The notes under the pieces are model-generated. The model had not been told where the DNA came from. It ran no database searches and saw nothing but the letters and a program-made list of their open reading frames with translations. DNA of 64,000 nucleotides, taken from NCBI GenBank assembly GCA_964030475.1, contig CAXIPT010000007.1, positions 5,313,727 to 5,377,726 on the forward strand, read 5' to 3'. A program made the translations under genes and the position numbers. The stretch is from Tethya wilhelma (lineage: Eukaryota > Porifera > Demospongiae > Tethyida > Tethyidae). Below, in pieces: positions 21,768 through 33,340 of this stretch. How positions within the stretch are numbered: the first letter of the stretch is position 1; each line of letters opens with the position of its first letter.

Positions 21768-23992
21768 TCAATCATCAGTTGGAGGTGTTGTAACTTGTTT
21801 GTCTGTGGTGCGGTATATCTTAAACTCGCTGACCATCATGTGAGGAGTTGCTTCACTAGTAGCCACATCAACCTCGTGGGCTAGAGGAATGGTTGTGTTA
21901 CCACCGGCAAAGTGCTTCTCAGACCACAGCTTGTCAAAAGGATAGCCCATGCCAAGTGGATCGGGGTAGATCCTGTTCTTAGCTCCACAAAATGAGATGG
22001 CTTTGGTACCTCCCTAATACATAGAAGGGAAAAGTATATCAAAATAAGGATATTAAACAAGTAGCAAACTAGTACGTACAGGCAGGAACAGGCACATATG
22101 CATAGAGTGCTGTAAAAGCAAATACTGCATGGCTGCATGAGGATTTGAAGTACTGAGTGCATTATACAATGTCATGCCCAAAACTTTGTGAACTTACTTC
22201 TCCAAGTTCATTGTTTGTCAGCATAGCAAAGGCCATGAAAGGCATTCCATCTGGTCTGCCAGCAGGAAGCATCATGTTTTGTGGCCACCCACAGAGGCAT
22301 CGTGGATCGATCGTGTCGACGTGTTTTGAATTTAGGTGGAGTGTCTTGCGAGCGACAGATGATTGGGTATCGAGCCTCGTGATAGTGGCTGTTTTCCCAG
22401 TGAGATGGTACGTGAATTTGTCCATTTCGATCCAAGAGCGGTGACGCTGAAGACGGACAAACTCCTTTGGTATGATGAAGAGGCGAACAGTGAAGATTTG
22501 CGGGTTAGCAGCAGTGGGAAGTGTAGCTCGAGTGCTTTCCACTTTTATTTCCCACTTGTACGGCTCATGGTTGATTTTAGCTGTGGACTCATCCAAATGG
22601 AGTTGTGGTGGACCAAGGATAGTGCTGAGGCCTCCTGCTGGAGTCTTTGAGTTAGCATCTCGAGGCAAGATTGCAAGACCGGTAAGTTTTACTTCCGGCT
22701 TATATTGATCCACGTCTTGCTCGTACTTCTTGATGATAGCCAGACGGAAATTGTCAATGTGCCTGTGCCACAGCCAGAAGACGGCATCACGAACTGCAGT
22801 CTCAGTGTACCCCATCACTCCATCTCCTTTAACACCGGGAGAGGGTGGAATGGATGCAAAGTTGTCGTGGCCCATGTTGTGTAGACTCCCATAGAGGTCC
22901 ATGTTAGGGTACTCTCCTGTCGTTGAATCCACCACCAGCAGCTTTTCAGGATGGGATACAGCCTCAGTAATCATCCCAATCCAATTCATTGCTTTAGTTT
23001 TGTCGAGCTTAAATGGCTTTCCAGGCGTCTTGTCGGGTTTAAGGGTCTGCAAAGTCTCGTTCTCGATGGCCTTTAGGATGTTATTCCTCCACTTGTCCAT
23101 CGTTGCAACGGGGGTGCCGCCATCTTTATCCTGCCAACCGGTGTGAGGAGGTCGAACCGTGTACTTGTCCTGAAGAGAAGGTGGTGGGGTGTACCCAAAC
23201 GTGGCAAAATCCCCAAAACTCCAAGCGTGACTTATATCTTGTCCCCAGCTCACCAATTCTGTATTGTAGCGAGCAAGCATCTGAGAGTGCATGTAGAAGA
23301 ACAGCTCTCCTTGCCTATCGAGAGGACGAACTCTCTCCTTATTGACAAAAATTCCAGAGTAAGGATACACCAAGTGCCAGTGCCAGTGATGGTCGTTGAT
23401 GTCGTGGTCCTCTCGGAAGTAGGAAATGATATCGAATCCTCTCAGCGTATCAGCCGTGACGGGGGAAATCTTTGGTGGAGCGGGGAGCACTACCCTTTGC
23501 ATTTTTAGAGGTGGTGCAACGATTCCGAGCTCTTGAGCTTGAGGGCTGTGAGTTAGAAAGATGGCTAAAGCTTTCCTCACCAATCGTGGATTCTTTGTGG
23601 CCGTGGCTTTACTGCATTGGTCAATGACGTCCAGTATTGAATGCTTTTTGTCCGCTTTTTTGTCAGCAGTGCTGTGCAGCTCCAAGAGGAACTGGGTCAT
23701 CTCTTCCATGTCTTCACTGTTGAATTCATTGAATCGCTTGTAGACTGGGCGGGCCGCAGCTTCAGCTAATTTCACCTGAGTTCCAGCCGGTCCCGGTGGT
23801 TTTGTTACAAAAAAAGTGTTCACTTTCTCTTGAAGATCAGCTCGTTCTAAAGTAAGCAAAATAGAATGCAATGATCAACTCTGATACACATGCTTAATAA
23901 GTTTTAAATTTATAATCATATCTTATGTTAGAGTCTACAGTGATCAAATTCCAGGAATTTACCATAGGTGAATACTAACCTGAATCTTCCAT
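21768..23992 (-). CDS. Arthropod-type hemocyanin/prophenoloxidase-like type-3 copper protein, copy 1
   Basis: Three exons: 23980-23992 (ATG GAA GAT TCA G), 22198-23846 and 21768-22013, giving 635 aa. There is no signal peptide. Copper site A: HHWHWH (ligands about H158 and H162) and GELFFYMHSQML (about H191). Copper site B: HNMGH (about H327 and H331) and FWLWHRHID (about H365). All six histidines of a type-3 site are present. FREDHDIND before HHWHWHLVYP and RCLCGWPQNMMLP near the C-terminus match arthropod hemocyanin/prophenoloxidase; CGWPQNM resembles the thioester-like region of prophenoloxidases. KRFNEF (R42-F43) sits where prophenoloxidases are cut at Arg-Phe. Expected chemistry is O2 binding and/or phenol oxidation; which one cannot be read from sequence. 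Known for the family: leaderless proteins of about 650-700 aa. Confidence 0.88.
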
Positions 23993-24185
23993 GCTTGCTC
24001 TTTTCTTTTGAAAATAAATTTCAGACTTGAGTTCAAACTAAACTGAGCAATGATATTTTCTTGTATCGAGGGCAAGAGACCAGCTGCAATGATCAGGGCA
24101 TATATCCTTATTGCTCTTAATATAGTTCTCCTTCAACACCTGCTGCACGCAACCAAAGTGGTAGAAAGCAGAAGAAAATGCTGCT

Positions 24186-24233
24186 TTTTTATAGAAGCAG
24201 TATCCGTGTTGACAGGAGAGTGCATCCTGTCAG
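24186..24233 (-). promoter_or_regulatory. Core promoter with TATA box and inverted repeat, oxidase copy 1
   Basis: Read on the minus strand, TATAAAAAAG (about 24183-24192) lies about 190 bp upstream of the ATG at 23992. Just upstream is a dyad, on the plus strand tgacagga-gagtgca-tcctgtca (8-bp arms, 7-bp spacer, about 24210-24232). The block is shared with copies 2 and 3. Confidence 0.65.
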
Positions 24234-25585
24234 GGCCAGTTGGTTAATATAATAGGAACACAGCTACCACAATAGATATTTTCCAATTAGTGCAGACATT
24301 AATTATACCAAGCAAATGGATAGCGCTAGCCCTGAAAGGTTGTGCATTTTCAGGTTTCATGAAGCTAATAAAAAGCATGCATGGTTATAGAGACTGTACA
24401 TGCATAGCTACAAATCATGCAACTCAATAATGTATAATTTCACTGCTTATGTGTATAATGTGTGGCTGATATTTCTATCAAGTCAATCTACTTGCAATTA
24501 TATGCATGGCTAGTTTTCTCTCTTCTCATGTCTCTTGAAGCAAGGGCATGTAATCAATCTCTCAATCAATCTCAATTCTCCAATATAGAGAGAGAGAAAC
24601 ATTGCTATATTATAGCAGATGGCCCTGAAAGTTATAATTGTGCATCGATCATTAGGTTTCTTGAAAGAGAGTAAACAGCCCTAAAATGGGTGGTATGTAG
24701 TAATTGATTGAGGTAATTATGGTTGCATGCTGGCAGACAAGATGCATGAGATCACTATTAACTGAATTAAGCAGCATGGAGGCTGCATGCAAGTGGGAGC
24801 ATGCAGTAGATATGCTCACACACTCCATGCCAGTAGTTTTTAGTTTTCATCGTCAATCCGCACGACGAAAAGGCATTAGGTAAAGTAGTTCACTTCAGTT
24901 GCATATAAACACACTCACACTCACACACACACACACACACACATATCAACACGACATTCAGGATCATCACAAAAGGACTCTGAGAGGTGTAAAGAAATCA
25001 ATAATCTATTATTATGACGCTCTCCAGTAGTCTCCATCGTCAATGACAGTGAAAAGGTATTAGGTATTGTAGTTCAAAATTCAGTGGGCATGTGACACAT
25101 GTATACATGTAATATGCATGTGACATCTTAATTCAGCTTAATTTGCTATATCTTTTTTTTTTGCATGCTTTTCTCTTTTATATACTTCTCTTTGTCTGGC
25201 TACTTTTGTAAGCATTTTTCATGGACTAGGCATAATGGGGACACCAAGTTAAAAAAAGCAAGTGTTTGTGGCATACCTCCCAGTCACTTGGAGCGCACCA
25301 TGTACCTAGCTACTTCTAGTTACACACGTACCTCAAATTGGAACATTATCAAAATTACAATCTGACAAATTGTTACACAATAATTGCGTTGAACCACTAG
25401 CTCAATTTTTAACAACATGCTACATACAAATCACTCACTATATGATTCACTCCTACATGCGACTAATAATACTATCGAGTTTATTATGATCTACAATTCA
25501 ATCTATGTGCATCTATATCACTATAATATTGTTCTCACACAATTATTAATAAGTCACGATTGTATACCCTATCTTGGAAGGGCAA
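24234..25585. other. Intergenic region between oxidase copies 1 and 2
   Basis: No coding exon. The left part (about 24240-24700) resembles the upstream flank of copy 3 (about 32010-32410). From about 24955 it resembles the 3' flank of copy 1. A (CA)n run lies at about 24920-24942. Confidence 0.65.
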
Positions 25586-27844
25586 TCAATCATCAGTTGG
25601 AGGTGTTGTAACTTGTTTCTCTGTGGTGCGGTAGATCTTAAACTCGCTGACCATCATGTGAGGAGTGGCTTCACTAGCAGCCACATCAACCTCGTGGGCT
25701 AGAGGAATTGTGTTACCACCGGCAAAGTGCTTCTCAGACCACAGCTTGTCAAAAGGGTAGCCCATGCCAAGTGGATCGGGGTAGACCCTGTTCTTAGCTC
25801 CACAAAATGAGATGGCTTTAGTACCTCCCTGAAATTATAATATTATAGTATGAAAGAGAAAAAAAGTTATCAAGCATCAGTTGCAAATAAAGCACAGATT
25901 CAGATAACGATGCAGTTGAGTAAAACAGAATAATTTATACACTAGCTGTTACAGTATTTCAGGCCAAACTTTGTATAAACTTACTTTTCCAAGTTCATTG
26001 TTGGTCAGCATTGCAAAAGCTATAAAAGGCATCCCCTCTGGTCTGCCAACAGGAAGCATCATGTTTTGTGGCCATCCACAGAGGCATCGTGGATCGATCT
26101 TGTCGATTATTTTCGTAGCAGATGAACCTAGGTTGAGTGTCTTGCGTGCAACGGATGATTGGGTATCGAGCCTTGTGATAGTGTCTGTTTTCTTAGTGAG
26201 ATGGTACGTGAATTTGTCCATTTCGATCCAAGAGCGGTGGCGCTGAAGACGGACAAACTCCTTTGGTATGATAAACAGGCGAACCGTGAAGACTTGGGGG
26301 TCGGCAGAAGTGGGAAGTGTAGCTCGAGTGCTTTCCACATTGATTTCCCACTTGTAAGGCTCATGGTTGATTTTAGCTGTGGACTCATCCAAGTGGAGTT
26401 GTGGGGGACCAAGGATAGTGCTGAGGCCTCCTGGTGGAGTCTTGGAGTCAGCAGCTTGAGGCAAGATTGCAAGACCAGTAAGTTTTACTTCCGGCTTGTA
26501 CTCATCCAAATCATTCTCATACTTCTTGATGATGGCCAGACGGAAATCGTCAATGTGCCTGTGCCACAGCCAGAAGACAGCATCACGAACTGCCGTCTCC
26601 GTGTACCCCATCACTCCATTTCCTTCAACACCGAGAGAGGGTGGAATGGACATAAAGTTGTTGTGGCCCATGTTGTGTAGATTCCCATAGAGATCCCTGT
26701 TGGCAAATTCTCCTGGTCTCACCTCTTGCAGCTCAGGGGATAGAGCCTCGGTAAGCATTCCAATCCAGTTCATTGCATTAGATTCATCAAGTTTAAACTC
26801 TCCAGTCGTCTTGTCATCTTTCATGGTCTGTATTGCCTCATTCTCGATTGCCTTCAGGATGTTGTTCCTCCACTTGTCCATTGTTGCGACAGGTATACCA
26901 CCATCTTTATCCTGCCAACCGGTGTGAGGAGGTCGAACCGTGTACTCGTCCTGAAGAGAAGGTGGTGGGGTATACCCGAACGTTGCAAAATCACCGAAAC
27001 TCCAAGCGTGAGTTATATCTTGTCCCCAGCTCACTAATTCTGTATTGTAGCGAGCAAGCATCTGGGAATGCATGTAGAGGAACAGCTCTCCTTCCCTATC
27101 AAGTGCACGGACTCGTTTTCCACCGACCCAAATTCCGGAGTAAGGGTACACCAAGTGCCAGTGCCAGTGATGGTCGTTGATGTCATGGTCCTCTCGAAAG
27201 TAGGAAATGATGTCGTATCCTCTCAGCGTATCGGCCGTGACGGGAGAGATCATGGGTACCTTTGGAGCAGGCCTTAAGCTACTTTGCATTTCTAGTGATG
27301 GTGCAATGATTCCCAGCTCCTGAGCTTGTGGACTGTGAGTTAGAAAGATTCCTAAAGCTTTCCTCACCAGCAGTGGATTCTTTGTAGTCGTGGCTTTGTG
27401 ACATAGGTCAATAACATCCAATATCGACTGCTTCTTGTCCGTTTGCTTATCGGCAACCTGGTGTAGCTCCAAGAGAAACTTGGTCATCTCCTCCATGTCT
27501 TCATTGTTGAATTCGTTGAATCGCTTGTAGACTAATTTCACCTCTGCTACAGCTGGCGGTTTCGTAACAAACAAAGCGTTTGCCTTCCCTTGAAGATCAG
27601 CTCGTTCTAAAGTTGTATTATGATATACAAAATAATAGAATGATAATTATTATCATAATTGTTTATAATAGTATTACAAAACATTGTATACTGTATACAG
27701 CCTGCAGTGGTGGATCCAGGGGGGTTTCAGAGGTTTCAATTTCTTAGCCTCGGAAACCCCCTTATGAAAATCCTAGATCCGCCACTGGCCTGTTCCCTAA
27801 ATCATTATTTTTGCTCAAGGTATGAGCTAACCTGAATTGTCCAT
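25586..27844 (-). CDS. Arthropod-type hemocyanin/prophenoloxidase-like type-3 copper protein, copy 2
   Basis: Exons 27832-27844 (ATG GAC AAT TCA G), 25985-27606 and 25586-25828, giving 625 aa. Same 13-nt first exon and phases as copy 1. All six copper ligands are retained (HHWHWH, GELFLYMHSQ, HNMGHNN, FWLWHRHIDD), as are CGWPQNM and KRFNEF. The N-terminal linker before KRFNEF is about ten residues shorter than in copies 1 and 3, which accounts for much of the length difference. Intron 1 carries a short inverted-repeat element (27705-27787). No signal peptide. Function as for copy 1; differences concentrate in the N-terminal linker and in the loop around the QEVRPGEFANRD segment before site B. 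Confidence 0.88.
27705..27787. mobile_element. MITE-like element in intron 1 of oxidase copy 2
   Basis: The ends cagtggtggatccagg and cctagatccgccactg are inverse, with an internal gggggtttc/gaaaccccc pair. The element is flanked by gcctg on both sides (5 bp). CAGTGGCGGATC ends are common among hAT-type elements, but those normally make 8-bp duplications, so class is uncertain. Confidence 0.65.
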
Positions 27845-28064
27845 GTTGTCAATTAATGGTTTACTTTTTTGTTGCCACACAAATAGCTAAATTCAGACTG
27901 AGTTCAAATTTGAACAAAATTGAGCAGTATGCACCGATGCTAACTCAATATGAAATCCAACAGACTACAACTGTAATGATGTATCCTTAATTTCGGGTCT
28001 CCGATCAGTTGCACTTCAACAATGGCTGCAGGGAAAGTGACAGTAAGCAGAAATATTTATTGCT

Positions 28065-28112
28065 CTTTTATAGAAAGTGTCCCTGTTGCCTGGAGAGTGC
28101 ATCCTGTCAGGA
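28065..28112 (-). promoter_or_regulatory. Core promoter, oxidase copy 2
   Basis: On the minus strand TATAAAAGAG (about 28064-28073) lies about 225 bp upstream of the ATG at 27844. The upstream block ctggagagtgcatcctgtca corresponds to the copy 1 dyad, but the left arm is degraded (tgcctgga instead of tgacagga). Confidence 0.6.
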
Positions 28113-28519
28113 CCATTAAAACACGACATGCATACCATAAGAGATGACTATTGTAATAACTGTATAGTAACTCCCACAACTCTGTAGTAATTAGCTTATC
28201 ACTAAATCAACCTTCTCATTGTTCTGTTCTAGTCAGTGTACACACACCTGGCACAAACAATTATGCTGGTGTTCTCCTGATGTGGGAAATACAAACTGGT
28301 ATTGTTGTGTCTGACAATATATCTGCAAGCCCAGAATGCTTTCCACTTAAGGCAATGCAACTAATTTGTTGAAAGTTACATTGTGTGTGTGTTTTCCAAG
28401 GCAATCACATGTATCTAAGTAAACAATAGTGTGTAGTACCATTCCCACCAGTAATACAAAACACTTAAAATGCATATAAACTTTTTAAACTACTAGTCTA
28501 CTGTTGCTTAGTAACTTCC

Positions 28520-28592
<73 letters not shown>

Positions 28593-28593
28593 N

Positions 28594-28634
<41 letters not shown>

Positions 28635-29351
28635 TCAGGCTGTTAAGTCCTACATGTGGAGCCTTGGAGCAACTGTGTGTCAACATTGGATGAAGACCTC
28701 TATGGATCAATGACCCGGCGACTTAATAGCATACTGTCACACAATTTATGTGCAACACTCCATCAACACGACATTCATATGATCGATCATCATGGACAAA
28801 AAGGAGAGGTGTAAAGAAAGTGGTATGTTATCAAAAATGTATGTACCCGTGGATTGAGGCAACACACAAACTGGATAGATATGGCACTGCATGGTGTGAT
28901 AGTAGCATGCCATTCCCTAATGTAATACATGAGCTTGTGTATGAGTGGATCGCAAGCAGCACATGAGCATGCATGAGTATTTTTCGTGGACTAGGCCTTG
29001 AGGGGACACCATGTTAAAAAAAGCGAGTCTTTGTGTGGGTCACTCGGAAAGTGCCACATAGCTAGCTACTTCTAGTTACACATGTACCTCAAATTAATTT
29101 AACTTGAGCATTATATCAAAATTAATCCGACAAATTGTTAGACAATTATATATTGAACCACTAGCTCAATTGTTAACTTAACAACATGCTACATATTATA
29201 CAAATTACTCAGTGTAACTAATAATTCTATTGATTGAGTTTTGTTACTATCTACAATTCAATCTATGTGCAGTCTATCAGCTAAAATATAGTATATTGTT
29301 CTCACATTATTATACAATATCACGATTGTATACCCTATCTTGGAAGGGAAA
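28113..29351. other. Intergenic region between oxidase copies 2 and 3
   Basis: No coding exon. Contains the long (CA)n run with an undetermined base, and from about 28965 a shortened copy of the shared 3' flank. The segment 28168-28280 recurs near 34966-35105. Confidence 0.65.
28511..28630. repeat. (CA)n microsatellite with undetermined base
   Basis: About 120 bp of nearly uninterrupted CA, with an n at 28593. The length in the real genome is probably unresolved. Confidence 0.95.
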
Positions 29352-31766
29352 TCAATCATCAGCTGGTGTAGGTGTTGTAACTTGTTTGTCTGTGGTGCGG
29401 TAGATCTTAAACTCGCTGACCATCATGTGAGGAGTGGCTTCACTATTAGCCACATCGACCTCATGGGCTAGAGGAATTGTGTTACCACTAGCAAAGTGCT
29501 TCTCAGACCACAGCTTGTCAAAAGGGTAGCCCATGCCAAGTGGATCAGGGTAGATCCTGTTCTTAGCTCCACAAAATGAGATGGCTTTGGTACCTCCCTA
29601 ATAATAAAGTAAAATGAAAAATCATTAAGAAAGTTAAAAGTATACTGAACAAGTAGCAAATTAATTTCATAAAAATCAGGATATGTAGGAGTAGGCAGTT
29701 CTATAGCTGCAGTGCTATAAAAGTAATGGAAAAGTATCAACCAACAGTTGGTACTACTTCAGGCCATGACTGATAATGAAGTTGAAAAAATTTTAAAAAA
29801 TTGAAATTTGAAAAAAAAATAAATTGAAAATCAAAAATTGAGTTGGAAATTAATAATGGAGTTGAAAATTGAAATTCTGACACTAGCTATAGCGTATATT
29901 ACATGCCAAAATTTTAGAAACTTACTTCTCCAAGTTCATTGTTGGTGAGCATAGCAAAGGCCACGAAAGGCATCCCATCCGGTGTACCGGCAGGAAGCAT
30001 CATGTTTTGTGGCCATCCACAGAGGCATCGTGGATCGATCTTGTTGATGATTTTTTCTCCAAGTGGACCTAGGTGGAGTGTCTTGCGAGCAACAGACGAT
30101 TCGGTGTCGAGCCTCGTGATAGTGGCCGTTTTACTAGTGAGATGGTACGTGAATTTGTCCATTTCGATCCAAGAGCGGTGACGCTGAAGACGGACAAACT
30201 CCTTCGGTATGATGAAGAGGCGAACAGTGAAGATTTGCGGGTTGACATCACTGGGAAGTGTAGGTCGAGTGCTTTCCACTTTAATTTCCCACTTGTAAGG
30301 CTCGTGGTTGATTTTAGCAGTGGACTCATCCAAATGGAGTTGTGGTGGACCAAGGATAGTGCTGAGGCCTCCTGAAGGAGTCTTGGAGTTAGCATCTTGA
30401 GGCAAGATTGCAAGACCAGTAAGTTTTACTTCCGGCTTGTACTCATCCACGTCATGCTCATACTTCTTGATGATGGCCAGACGGAAATCGTCAATGTGCC
30501 TGTGCCAGAGCCAGAAGATGGCATCACGAACTGCCGTCTCAGTGTACCCCATCACTCCATTTCCTTCAACACCGGGAGACGGTGGAATGGATGCAAAATT
30601 GTTGTGGCCCATGTTGTGGAGATTCCCATAGAGATTCATGTTGGGATATTCTCCTGTCTCCGAATCCACCACCAGCAGCTTTTCAGGGTGGGATACAGCC
30701 TCGGTTATCATCCCAATCCAATTCATTGCATTGGATTTATCAAGCTTAAAAGGCTTTCCAGGTATCTTGCCGCCGGGTTTAAGGGTCTGCAAAGTCCCAT
30801 TCTCAATGGCCTTCAGGATGTTGTTCCTCCACATGTCCATTGTTGCAACAGGTATACCGCCATCTTTATCTTGCCAACCGGTGTGACGAGGTCGAACCGT
30901 GTACTCGTCCTGAAGGGAAGGCGGTGGGGTGTACCCGGACGTGGCAAAATCGCCAAAACTCCAAGCGTGACTTATATCTTGTCCCCAGCTCACCAATTCT
31001 GTATTGTAGCGAGCAAGCATCTGGGAGTGCATGTAGAAGAACAGCTCCCCTTCCCTATCGAGAGAACGGACTCTCTCTCCATTGACAATAATTCCGGAGT
31101 AAGGATACACAATGTGCCAGTGCCAGTGATGGTCGTTGATGTCATGGTCCTCTCGGAAGTAGGAAATGATATCGAATCCTCTCAGCGTATCGGCCGTGAT
31201 GGGGGAAATCTTTGGTGGAGCGGGGAGCCATCTCCTTTGCATTTTTAGCGGTGGTGCAACGATTCCGAGCTCTTGTGCTTGTGGGCTGTGAGTTAGAAAG
31301 ATGGCTAAGGCTTTCCTTACCAGTCGTGGATTCTTCATGGTCGTGGCTTTACTGCATTGGTCAATGACGTCCAATATCGAACGCTTCTTGTCCGCTTGTT
31401 TATCGGCAGCCTGGTGTAGCTCCAAGAGGAACTTGGTCATATCTTCCATATCTTCACTGTTGAATTCATTAAATCGCTTGTAGGCCGGGCGGGCCACAGC
31501 AGCAGCTAATCTCACCTGAGTTACAGCTGGTTCTGGTGGTTTCGTAATGAAAAAAGTGTTCACCTTCTTTTGAAGATCAGCTCGTTCTAAAGTTGTAAAA
31601 TATAATTATAGAACACAATAATTGCTTTGTTATACAACTCTGATACACAGATGTTTCCTATAGGTAAGTTTTAAATTTACAAAAATCATTATATGTAAGG
31701 CTTATGTCAGTATCCATATATATACCAGGCATTTGCCATAGATGAATGCTAACCTGAATCTTCCAT
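29352..31766 (-). CDS. Arthropod-type hemocyanin/prophenoloxidase-like type-3 copper protein, copy 3
   Basis: Exons 31754-31766, 29926-31586 and 29352-29597, giving 639 aa. Closest in sequence to copy 1 (shared RPxYKRFNEF and the HPEKLLVVDS segment before site B). All six copper ligands are present (HHWHWHIVYP, GELFFYMHSQ, HNMGHNN, FWLWHRHIDD), as are CGWPQNM and the C-terminal exon GGTKAISFCGAK. No signal peptide. The first exon again encodes only MEDS plus one base. Intact in all frames. Confidence 0.88.
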
Positions 31767-31951
31767 GTTTGCTTATTTTTTGGAAAGTAAAATTCAGACT
31801 TGAGTTCAAGCTAAACTGAGCAGTGATATTTTCTTATATCCAAGAGACTAGCTGCAATGATCAGCATATATATCCTAATCGCTCCTATAGCTGATAGTTC
31901 CACTTCAACACCTGCTGCAACCAGTGATAGAAAGCAGAAGAAAATGCTGCT

Positions 31952-32001
31952 CTTTTATAGAAGCAGTGTCCCTGTTGACAGGAGAGTGCATCCTGTCAGG
32001 G
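31952..32001 (-). promoter_or_regulatory. Core promoter with TATA box and inverted repeat, oxidase copy 3
   Basis: TATAAAAGAG on the minus strand (about 31950-31959) lies about 185 bp upstream of the ATG at 31766. The dyad tgacagga-gagtgca-tcctgtca is present on the plus strand at about 31977-31999, identical in both arms and spacer to copy 1. Confidence 0.65.
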
Positions 32002-33340
32002 CCAGTTGGTCAATACACTAGGAACACAGCTACCACAATAATTATGTCCAATTAGAGTAGACATTACCATAGCAGATGGATGGCTCTGAAAGGTTGTGCA
32101 TTTTCAGGTTTCTTGAAGCCAAAAAGCATGCATGGTTATAGACTGTACCATGTACATGCAACTATATATAGCTGCAAATCAACCCAATATGCTGATTTCA
32201 CTGCTATAATAGTGTGTATGTGTGACTGATATTACTATCAAGTCAATTTATAGCTACCTGCAATTATGCGCATGACTAGTTTTCTCTCTTCTCATGCATA
32301 TATATGTCTTGAAGCTAGGGCAATCTCTCAATCAGTCAATTTTCCATTACTACTACAGCAGATGGCCCTGAAAGTTGTGCATCATCAGGCTTCTTGAAAG
32401 AGAGGCATCATATAGTAAACAGGTGGTATGTAATAATTAAGTACGGTATTATGACTGCACCGGTACCATGCATGTATGTATATAGTTGCTGGCAGACAAG
32501 AATGATACAGCACTAGTATACGTATATGCTGTCTATGCAATGCATGGTGTATGTATTCAAATAACTTTGGAATCTTTCAATTAAGCTTTGCAGTATGTAT
32601 TATAGTCACAGAATGCAGCTGCCGATTATAACCACTCCTCCTTAAATTTGGTTCCATAACTTAATTACTAGAGGAATAATCGTCTAATGCTTGTGGTTAT
32701 CCACAAATTAAACTAGGTATAATGGGTACCCTATCTGCAAGAAGTCAATTGAGGGGATTTTAGTACTAACAGAATAAACAGACCCCTTGATGCATGTATA
32801 TATACTAGCTTAATAATTAAGTTATACTGTATCACTAATCTCAGCACTGTGCAATAGGCAGAGCTCAGTCACAAGATTCTTATCAGTACAATTTTGCCAT
32901 AACTTGATTATCAGACTCACAAGGCATAACTTTCTAAATAAAGCTACAGTGCTACACAGCCTAGGTTGCTCAAAATTTTCGCCTTAAGTCATAGCTAGAA
33001 ACCTTTGTATGCATGTGCGCCATGCATTGCCAAGTTAATTACATCATCACCGTGGAAATTGCATGTAATTCTTTTTCTCAAAAGTCAGCATTGCCATGTA
33101 ACACAGTACTAACGCTCAAAAACTCAAACACTCTATTCTCCAAAAATTAAAGGAAATTACAACACTTATAACTAACTAATACAAATAATATATTAACAAT
33201 ATACTGCTAAATGAACTAATAATAGTAATATTATACTGAGTAACTCAACCATCATGCAGCTATACTATATCCTGTCAGCCTTATAACTACTAAATAGATC
33301 CATGTAAAAATTATAGTAACAATATACTGTATAGTAATAT
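32002..33340. other. Intergenic region; left half of a 2.4-2.5 kb segmental duplication
   Basis: No coding exon. 32385-33340 is highly similar to about 35215-36246 (for example gaatgcagctgccgattata and aggcagagctcagtcacaag in both). It continues into the pseudogene, so this is the 3' flank duplicated along with the gene. Confidence 0.75.

Noticed and set aside
24910..24945. CRISPR-like spaced repeats
   Set aside because: Simple CA tracts; this is eukaryotic DNA with spliced genes and no CRISPR architecture anywhere in the window.
28504..28713. Coding frame through the CA run
   Set aside because: Poly-(Thr-His) translation of a microsatellite with an undetermined base; no flanking homology.
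30397..31248. Plus-strand open frame of 283 codons
   Set aside because: Antisense to the large exon of oxidase copy 3. Similar but broken frames exist opposite the other copies, and conservation tracks the copper-protein strand.
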